Shown here piece after piece: positions 55,321-64,000 of a stretch of DNA of 64,000 bases. The first letter of the stretch is position 1; every line of letters starts with the position of its first letter. Origin of the DNA: Lunularia cruciata. Lineage: Eukaryota > Streptophyta > Marchantiopsida > Lunulariales > Lunulariaceae. The stretch spans positions 18,848,001-18,912,000 of the forward strand of contig OX419760.1 in the NCBI GenBank assembly GCA_948567375.1. Reading direction: 5' to 3'. The notes beneath the pieces are model-generated. The model saw only the letters and a list, made by a program, of their open reading frames with translations. It was not told where the DNA came from and ran no database searches. Position numbers and translations under genes: made by a program.

Positions 55321-57479
55321 AGAAGATACTCTATGCCTATTTATACATATTGAGAATTATAGACTTAGCACAAACATATCAAAATACAATGAACAATGAA
55401 ATGAAAAAGTTGATAAAATTTAGGGATTTTAGTTTACTTCTCTATTCTTCTATATAGTAGCTTCTGTTGACCATAGAGGAAGAGATTTTATTATTTTAGC
55501 TTCATTTCACTCCGGATGACTTACAAGGTATGGGCTTTTTCAAGGTGGAAAAACACCTTATCTTGCGAATTTACCACAATCAATTTTACCACCATATTCT
55601 TGATAAAAAAACCTATTTGAAACATTTCATTTATCTTTATATGGATACTATAACAGTACAATGGAAATATACTTACCTTAAAAATGGTAAGAATGGATTG
55701 TTCCTTTAAGTATATGGGTTGGAATTATCTAGAATTGAAGAGAAGTGTCACTATCTTGCAAAATTTTTATTTATTTACTATATAATCTCTTGTGCAAAAA
55801 CAACTCCTAGAACAAGCTAGTGCACCCCTCCCTTGGGCACACTACTAAAAAGAGAAAATTAAAGATCACTTTTGCTACAAATCTATTCCAAATTATTCTT
55901 GAATGTGATTGCTCACATCACACCAAAGGCTTCTACCCCAATTGCAATGCTCTTCCCAAAATGCGTAACCCCAAAGGTGTATAGATGTCAAAGGAGTATT
56001 GACATCGATCAAATCACGTGCCTTTTAATTCCATGGTACGCTCAATGGTCTAGGTTACCCAAAACCCTCTATACATTACCTCATTTCTTCAAAACCCTAG
56101 GGATCCAACACCCCATACGAGTGTAAATATCTCGCTAGGCTACCCAAGACCCTTCTATACATTGCCTTATTTCTTCAGAACCTTAGGGATCCAACACCCC
56201 ATACAAGTGTCAATGTCTCTCTACACTCAAGTGCATGCGTTCCTTCTTTGAGTTTCCTCACCACTCCTCAACAAAAATTATTCAATCTATTCTCAATATG
56301 CAAAAAAAAAAAATGGAAGAGAGTTTGAAGGTTCCTTTGCTAATTTCCTTGATTAAAAATTGAATAGAATTACATCAGGCTTAAGCCTCAAATACCTTCT
56401 TTGACTCCACTTTAAATGGATCAAATGGTTGGAGTCTCCCAAAAATCTCAATGGTGCATCTACAATGTTCATTGCTAATGCATAGTAACTACCTAATCTT
56501 ATCCTAATACAACCTAATTGATTCTCTTCTGCATGTTTGTGAAGGAGTCAAATCTTCCTAATGTACAATTGATATGCTTTAATCACCTTTAAACTCTTGA
56601 CCCAAAGGTGTTTGGACCAAAGATTTGCTACCACTACAAAGGTGTTTCACCCGAAGGTCTTCCATGCCAAAGGCATCTTTAGCACCAAAGGTCTTCTATG
56701 CTTAGAATATTTTACAATGTCATTAGCCTTAGGTTGACTACCACCTTACATCTTGAAGGTCTTTGACCATGAAGATTTCTACTCATACAAAGTTGTTACA
56801 CACCAAAAGTATGCTCCACACCAAATAGATCTTTCATATGAAAGGTGCTTTACACTTAGTCTATTTATACTCACTCCACCTTTGGCTACCTTTGGCCTAT
56901 AGCCTAAGGGTTTGTGACTACAAAGATCTAAGGCTATCCTATCACAAAGAACTACCTTCATCTCTCAACATTCTAATCAACATATCTACCTTTAGGCTAT
57001 ATCAATATTTGGCTGATCGGTCTTTGTTTACAAGTGGTTTATTACTCCATGAGATGTTTTGCTTTGTTAAACCTATAATTAGGTCTTTACTTGATTATAC
57101 ATTATTGTATTAGTCTCAATTCAATTCATTCAAATTTTTTCCAAGTGTTTGTAAATTTCTATATTAAACTTGGTATATAACTTGTTTCCAATTCATTCAC
57201 TTTTCTTTTTGATTGTTTCACATTTGCTTACTTTGCAATTTCTTGATATGAGTTGACTCTTTGTTTTCTCAATACACATTGGTTCACATATTCTCTACAT
57301 GTAGTTATATATGTTTGTTGCTTGATAATAAATTCTTTTTATGAATTATGTTTCATCCCCTATTCATATATTTTTTAGTCAGCTTTGCTTTGATTTTATT
57401 CCCATTCATCTACACTTCATATGAATTTAATGACTTTTGGATACTCCTTTCCTCAAAGAGCTTCTATCCTCATATATAT
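55321..57479. other. AT-rich region without a gene
   Basis: Composition drops sharply after about 55320. Repeated 'ccaaaggt' motifs occur over 56590-56700. No LTR, RT or host ORF is recognised. By position it might hold the 3' LTR of G4. Confidence 0.4.
56051..56221. repeat. Tandem duplication of about 85 bp
   Basis: Unit 56051-56135 and unit 56136-56221 share 'ctatacatt.cct.atttcttca.aacc.tagggatccaacacccc' with roughly ten substitutions. Confidence 0.8.
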
Positions 57480-57993
57480 AATATCTACCTTCTCTTGGTT
57501 ATCTAGAATTTGAGGAAGAGTGAATTTTTTAACTCCTTGAACTTCATCTCGGTGTGCTTACTTGCATGGTCTACTTGCTCATTTGAGTAGATCTTCACTT
57601 CTAGCATCTGAATCTGCAACTTTAGCTCATGGATTTTGTTTTGATCTAGGTTAACTCAAATTGCCTTTTCCATGAGGCCTACCAAACTGGTCTCATGCTT
57701 CTCCTACATATTGGAGGATCTTTGCCTTTCCTTCTTCTAGGCTAGAACAAGTTACCTACACTTCAACCATCAATTCCTCCTTCATGATTGGTCTCTTTCT
57801 TTTTATACTTCCTCCACAATTTTGGAAATGTCTTCAATTTATATTTAGGCAACCTCTAGGTAATTCTTGTTATGGATGTGGTGACCATCATCACCTTTTC
57901 TTTCTTCAACTTATCTCAAAGGTGTTCACTTCTTTGTCTCAAGCCTTCAATTGCTCCTTAAGTCATGTTGTCTTTGATTGTATTTGAGCTAGA
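57480..57993 (-). pseudogene. Decayed coiled-coil ORF
   Basis: Minus-strand reading gives 'LDQNKIHELKLQIQMLEVKIYSNEQVDHASKHTEMKFKELK' in one stretch at the low-coordinate end, preceded by Lys/Glu-rich broken sequence. The heptad pattern indicates a former coiled coil. It abuts X3 and could be part of an older X-like copy or a 3' ORF of G4. Confidence 0.35.
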
Positions 57994-58899
57994 TATAACA
58001 ACCCAACAAGTATCACTTTTGCAGCAATGGGTGAGTAATCATTCATTTCCTTAGAGATACTGGTCAAGAATGGTCAAATATGAAGTAAAACATGACAATG
58101 CAATTCATCTTGATTTTATCTTTAATATCTTGGGTGGAAACAACACCCAAAAGAGAGTAATAAGCACTCAACAACAACTCTTGTTACAATTAAATGTCAC
58201 TCACAATTAAAATTCAGCAATTTCTTTCCAACTCAATCTCAATTGTGATGATTTAGTTGATTTAAAGAAGGCTACTTCACCACAAAGTAACTTTGCTCCA
58301 TAATTGCATTCCACTCGTCTACTAAAGGTACAACTTCCTCAATCAAAATGACTTTGCATCATTCTAGTGCCTACAATCACAAATGTAAAATACTAGCAAC
58401 ACTACAATTCTTATAGATCCATCAAGGCATTGCTTTACTTTCCACTCAAGATCAAACACATAGAATGGAAATCACAGCTGCAGAATCCAACATCTAACAC
58501 ATTTTCATTGCAACATGAATTTCTCTACACACTTACAAATGCAAACAACAAAATGATACTTGGAATTAAGCTAAAATGATGAGCATTGAGTGTCAATACT
58601 TTGCTTTAATCAACTATAATGAATATACAATGCTGCAAATGATTAATTTAAATAGGCATATCACTCAACAGTTAGAAAATTGTCTCAACTACTTCAACTA
58701 CTTCCTACAAATCTCCAAATCCAAAGCATCATTCTACCTTTCCATATCTACCACTTCAAATCTGAAACTGGTTGCTCCTAATTTGATTCGAGTACTACCT
58801 CAACTTTGGCTTCATGACCCATATTTCCTACAAGTGTGTCCTATACTTTGGGTTCATCAACTATGTCTATATCTACTTCTACAGTTGTCACATATTCAA

Positions 58900-61230
58900 T
58901 CTGAATTGAAATTGAAGTCCTAAGTGTTGCATCTAACTTCTCCTTTTGTATTCTAAGTATTCTAGATGACTCAAGTAACTTCAAAGTCACTTACACTCCA
59001 GTCTAGACTACTTTGGATTGGGTCACTCTACTTTCACTCAGAGTCCTAGTGAGGTATCTATACTACTAAAACTAAATCTAAGCTAACACATACATTAGTG
59101 CCTACTTTTGTCATCTTCCTATCTACTCTATCCCTAAGATGAATTAAAAAATTATTCAAGTTGGTGTCCTTTGCCTTATGATTACAAGTCTCCTACACTA
59201 GTAACATCAACTTGTGTAGGTAGGACTCCTCCAATTTCACCTTAGCCACAATATTGAGTACTGCCCTCAACTATGCAACAATCTTATTTTTTGTACCAAA
59301 ACCACTCTTCTCTAAGCATGACTCACCTTGAGTCACATCTTTTTCCAACTTCATACAAAGTACATCCAACTCCTCAACATACTTCACCTCTGATTCCTAT
59401 GCTCTTCATTTTGATGAGCAACCTGAGCTTGAGCAGTGTTAACTAAGTCTTGCAACTATTGTTCTTCTTGCCCTCTATTGGCTAGGTCTTATTTCCAGGC
59501 CCAATCTGTGTTTGCAACAACTTTCCTAAGTTCATCTAAAGCTTGTTCATGCATCTCAAGTTGCTCTTTAAGATGATTCAATTCAACTTGGCCATGCTCA
59601 AAGTGCTTCTCCCATTTCTTGAGCTCCTCCTTCTGCTCTCTCAATTACTCCTTTGATTGCTCTAGATAGCCATCATGTTGATCAAAGCTCCTTTGCAGAT
59701 CATCAAGATGCTATTGTTGGATTGTTGCATCCACCCAAAGTACTTTGACTTCCTCCTTGCAGTTTGAAAACCTTGCCCTCAATTACAAGATATATTCTCT
59801 AAATGACTTTGCCAACTGAAGATCATTGTTTACTTCTAGATACTCTTTCTTTTGCTCTAGCATCCGCTCTTGCAAATACACTAACAACAGACAAACCACA
59901 CTTGATAGATAATTTACCCCCTAGAATATGTCCTTGTCCACGTCCCCTTCCTCTTCTATCACTATCATTGGCCTGCAACCCAAAGTCTTGATCTCCTCAC
60001 CTTCAAGTTGACATCCTCCAAGCTCTCTTCTCCTTTCACCTAAGGTTCTTTTGGTCCAGCTTGGGCAGCTTTGATGAGTCTTCTTGATTACACTCCCCTC
60101 TAGAATGTCATAAAAAATTCATCCTCCTTTTTAGAATATCTTCTTCAAACAACTCCATTCAAGGGTTGTCGCCTCCTTCCATGCAATCAATTTATGCATG
60201 GAACTCATGATCCAAACCTTCTTTAGCCTCCTCTTTCACTGGCTGCTCTACTTGCTTGCCCTCACTTCCACCCATTGACTCCTTACTCTATAGAGTCATC
60301 TCCTCCTTTGAGTCTTCATCATTAGATTCAACTGGTTGTTCTTCTTCTTCAACCCTTGACAATAAATCCACCATGGTCACAACTCGACTTGGGTTCAGTC
60401 TCCAAGTAGCTCTCTTATTTGCTAATGACATAGTGTCCTTGAGTTGGCTTCTCTTCTTCAACCAATGGACTGGTACTGTTATTGTCTTCTCCCTATTGGT
60501 TTTGGTAAACTTTTGGTCATTCTCTTGCACTTCCACCATGTACCATTGCTCATCTTCATCCACATCCCAATGCAAGTCTTCTCCTGGATGAAGATGAGAC
60601 ACCATCTGTTGTCTCTCCTTGGGGCGGAGTAAATTCAAACCCAAATCAAAATGGGATGCAAAAGGCATAAATTAGTGAGGCAGCTAATCATTTCTCCAAT
60701 TCCAAATCATTTGCCTTGTCTTCACATACAAACAACTCCTACAATTCACACTTTCTCTTGTAAACATGAGGTGGAAGAAGATCACTTGCTGCTTTGTGAC
60801 ATATGTAGTCCAATATGGATTTTTCATTTCTATTTCATGGCCTTGATGATGCTTTGCCTCATCGGGTCTACATATGTATCTACCTTGTAGCTGTTTTTCT
60901 TTTGAGGCTGGTTGAAGGAAGCCTTCAATTCCTTTGTTTCTTTTGATGAATCACACTTTTGATCAAAGGTGATTCTAGTGTGCTCTACTACTTCTTTCTC
61001 CAATACTAATCTCTAGTCTACCTTAGTCCAACAAGTACAGTTTCCTTGCTTTCCTTCCTCAATCGGACCGTCCTTGCAATTATTGGTTATATCTTGGTCA
61101 TGAAAATTGGAAAATTGAGATTCTAGTTCCATGCTAAGAAGGTGATCCAAAGTTGGCTTAAGACTTCAAATCTTGCAACCATATCAAATCTCCTAATCAT
61201 AGGGTTTTGGACCAAGATGCTCAAAGCCTA
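58900..61230 (-). pseudogene. X3 long ORF, decayed
   Basis: Blocks equivalent to X2: 'VARFEVLSQLWITFLAWN' then TAG (about 61130-61190), 'GPIEEGKQGN' and 'WTKVD' (about 61010-61070), 'YKVDTYVDPMRQSIIKAMK' (about 60835-60885), the 'FASHFDLGLNLL' block (60668 and below), and a Gln/Glu/Lys-rich coiled coil over 59400-59800. Frameshifts and stops are frequent, in contrast to X2. Confidence 0.6.
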
Positions 61231-61386
61231 TTTCCTATACTTTAATGGCATTGTGCTCTTCTCTACACTTGGTTTCTTGTACAAGAATCCTATGATTCTC
61301 TTATCAATTCTAACATGAGTTTCAAAATGGCACAAAGGGACAAGATAATCTCTCAACATAGCAAATTCTCCTTGATGAAGTCTTGA

Positions 61387-61393
61387 TTTTATA
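61387..61393 (-). promoter_or_regulatory. TATA box of X3
   Basis: ttttata in plus coordinates (tataaaa on the minus strand), 385 bp from the start of X3 at 61778; X2 has it at 384 bp. Confidence 0.6.
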
Positions 61394-61778
61394 CTCAATT
61401 GGTTGTCATTCTTTAGTCAAACTTCAATCAAGAATCACATCTTCTACATGCCTTACTCTTGTCACTTTCAAACTCTCACACAAAGTAGCCATTTGCAAGC
61501 ATACTTTCTTGGCTGGTACGGCCTGAGTCAAGGTTGTTAAGGATACTTGGATTGGGTTACTCGTTTTGATACAAAGTTACCTTACTTGGGTCTTCCATCC
61601 TTCCAAGTCTGATCCAAGTCTTCATCTCCTCCAATCTGAAGTCTACTTCCTTGGGTCGGATCGGACTTCTTACTTTAGAATCAAAGCACTTTACTTCTCT
61701 TCATCTATCTTACCTTTCTACTTAAAAATACACTTTCTATCCTAAAAACTATCAAAAACAAAAAATGTGGGTACCACA

Positions 61779-64000
61779 TACCTCCTCTCTAAAATATGAC
61801 CGTCCTTGCAAACATTGGCTTAGTGGCTTCTTCCTACTTTGGAATCCACTGTCCAATATCAATGTACCTGCCAACCATTTACTCTAGTGGCAAAAGGTTC
61901 CAAGTTTGCTAGTTGAAGAGAACCATTTCTAAAAATATGCAACACACAGTATGGTCCCATCCTTAAATGCAGTTGCCTTGGAAAGAATATTTGGTGGTTG
62001 TTATATAATAACACTAAGTCTCCTTCCCAAATGGTAACATGCCATATCTTCTTATCATGCTTGTCCTTTCTTTGAGCTTGTATTTCTCTTGTAGCTTGCA
62101 TCACATTGGTTTGCTTCTCCTCCAACCACATCAATTGTTGAATCCTTTGATTCTAACTTTCTTCCTCCAACAACCATTCCTCAGATAGGATATGATATGA
62201 CAGTAAGTCAAATTCAAATGGTAATATAGGATGCAATCCATATGTTAAAAAATACAGAGTCTGCTTAGTGATAATATTTTTTATGGTTCTATATGCTCAC
62301 AAAGCTACAAGTAACTTTGTGTCCCAATTGGAGGCATAATTGATATTACTTTATTCAAAATTTTACAAAGTAATCCATTTGCCTTCTTTGTCAACCCATT
62401 CACTTTTAGATTGCAAGGAGTCATCTTCCAATGTTTTATTTAAAAGTACTTTGTGTTAATGATCCACAAGTGAGTTTAAAAAATGAGTACCTTGGTCACT
62501 GACCAATTCTAGAGGACATCCATATCTGGAAATGATTTTTTGGAAGAAAAATTTTGCTACCATTTTTGCATCATCTTTTTGAGTTGCCTCAACTTCTACC
62601 ATTTTAGTAGTATAATCAATGCATACTCAAATATACCTCTTTCTGGTAAATCATATGACTGGTTGGATCAAATTCAAAAAATTAATATCCCATTCTTAAA
62701 TGTGGCCAATGGAAAAATTGGTCTCAAAGACCACTAAGAAGTAAATATTGGCTTCCCCATTCTCTAAAAAGCATCAAAACTTTGGACATGGGCTTGTGTA
62801 TCCTTGTAAATCATAGGCTACTAGTACCTTGCTGCAATGTGTTTTTCAAGGCATTTTGTTCAATGTGTTCTTCAAGGCATAATGTCCTTCCAATGCTTCC
62901 AAGTGTAAGGATTCAATTACTCTCCTACTTTGTATGCTTCCAACCACCTACTAAGTACCTCCTCTTCACCCATTTTAAACAAAATGGTATGCTTGAGCTA
63001 ATATGGTCCCATTTTCCTAATAAATATTGCACTTTGTTCTAGGTCCAATCCTTTAGGACATCAACATGTATGTAGATAATGGTACTTTTTTGCTTTACAT
63101 TGCCATCAAATGGTAAAATTCTTCATCAAGGAACTGGTCATCTGTCTCCAGGTCTTAGTCTTGAGTTTCTAACTTGGATAGGAAGTCCATATTTGCATGC
63201 AAAGCCCCCTTCCTCACTTGGATAGTGTATGTGAATTCTTGTAATAACAAGATCCATTGTGCAATTTGTTCGGATAAATCAGCCGCCTTCACCAAGTATT
63301 GCAATGCATAATGGTCCACATGAAATAAAAATTTGTATCCCAGCAAGTAGTGGTTTAACTTCTTGTAGGCATACACCTTTTGAGTGCTTCTCTTTCTATA
63401 GTGGTATAATTCTTCTCCACAATTGAAAGTTGTTTGTTGGCGTAATAAATAAGATATTATTTCTTCTTCTCATCTTTATGACTCAAGACTACTCCAAGTG
63501 CCATGGACAAAGTATCCACATACACATGAGAAGGGACATCCCAATTTGAAGCCCTCATAATTGGTGCTTTCACCAATTTCTTCTTCGACACTTGGAAGGC
63601 TTCTTCTTGATTTGTCTCCCAAAATTAGTCTTTGGATTTCCTCAACAGCTTCATCAAGGGTGTAGCCAGCACCGCATAATTAGACACAAAGTGTCTATAA
63701 TATTTGACATGACCCAAATATTTTTGGGAGATTCCAAAGTTGAGATCACTTTCAACTTCTTCACATCCACTTCAATTCCTTGGCTTGACACCCGATTCCC
63801 AACAAATTTCCTTCTTTCATTGCAAAGAAACATTTCCTTGGGTGTAATGAGAAAAGCTGACAAAATGACACCTTTCAAATTTTTGGCAAAGGTAGTCCAA
63901 GTGCACCTCTCTTTGTCCAAACACAAAAATCATCAATGAAAACTTCCATGAATTTCTATAGAAAATCTTTAATAATTGCATTCATCATCCACTAGAAAGT
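61779..64000 (-). pseudogene. G4: Ty3/gypsy pol fragment, continues past the window
   Basis: Read from 64000 down: RT connection 'ERRKFVGNRVSSQGIEVDVKKLKVIS' (about 63740-63830), RNase H 'YKKLNHYLLGYKFLFHVDHYALQYLV' and 'TIQVRKGALHANMDFLSKLE' (63155-63376), integrase core 'CIDYTTKMVEVEATQKDDAKM' and 'RYGCPLELVSDQGTHFLN' (about 62480-62640), and C-terminal module 'REIQAQRKDKHDKKIWHV', 'EGDLVLLYNN', 'RMGPYCVLHIFRNGSLQLANL' (61859-62134). No chromodomain follows, so it belongs to the non-chromovirus side of Ty3/gypsy. Many stops; X3 borders it at 61778. Confidence 0.85.

Larger units (their letters stand above)
57994..61778 (-). mobile_element. X3: X-family element, minus strand (3785 bp)
   Basis: In plus coordinates starts tataacaacccaacaag (transitions from tgtgacaaccc) and ends aaaaatgtgggtaccaca. 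Length is within 8 bp of X2. The 3' terminal 600 bp aligns with X1 and X2. The ORF region is recognisable at 60288-60668 (minus): 'MPFASHFDLGLNLL' and 'QQMVSHLHPGEDLHWDVDEDEQWYMV', and at about 61000-61200. TATA at 61387-61393. Flanks (ctaga, tacct) do not match, so the target duplication has been lost or the flanks rearranged. Confidence 0.85.

Overview
This window looks like nuclear DNA of a land plant with a large, repeat-rich genome. It is AT-rich, full of nested Ty3/gypsy LTR retrotransposons in several stages of decay, and carries one recognisable intron-containing host gene. The retroelements are plant types: a chromodomain lineage primed by initiator-Met tRNA and an Athila/Tat-like lineage. 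The species cannot be read from the sequence.

Family labels used here are mine. C1 is a chromovirus, TGTAATAC...GTATTACA, LTR about 740 bp. G2 is an Athila/Tat-like gypsy family, LTR about 690 bp. X is a 3.8-kb family ending TGTGG...CACA with 5-bp target duplications and one long coiled-coil ORF. O, G3 and G4 are older gypsy fragments.

Layout. 1-2.2 kb: decayed C1-type and G2-type LTRs. 2.2-19.3 kb: an old minus-strand gypsy gag (O) cut by C1a (3405-9760, plus, TSD CCTTG) and by X1 (10263-18666, TSD ATCCT); X1 is itself cut by C1b (11553-18093, minus, TSD TTGCT). 19.3-21.5 kb: nothing recognised. 21.5-23.8 kb: 3' end of a minus-strand chromovirus (G3). 23.8-32.3 kb: G2a (plus), whose 5' LTR carries a C1 solo LTR. 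32.3-35.1 kb: ORF relics. 35.1-46.7 kb: G2b (minus), whose gag is split by X2 (40250-44026, TSD GTGAG). 46.7-55 kb: a less repetitive island with a ten-exon gene (48384-54435, plus) for a plastid-type, cyanobacterial LpxB-like glycosyltransferase. 55-58 kb: AT-rich sequence with a small tandem duplication and a coiled-coil relic. 58.0-61.8 kb: X3 (minus). 61.8-64 kb: minus-strand gypsy pol (G4), leaving the window.

The one gene likely to be working is the LpxB-like glycosyltransferase. Its ten exons join in phase into about 504 codons. All retroelements carry stops or frameshifts; C1b, G2b and X2 are the best preserved. The most unusual items are the X family, which has TG/CA ends, 5-bp TSDs and a TATA box at the same offset in two copies but no visible LTR pair, RT or integrase; an extra zinc-knuckle ORF upstream of gag in both G2 copies; and a 27-bp perfect fold-back in intron 6 of the host gene.
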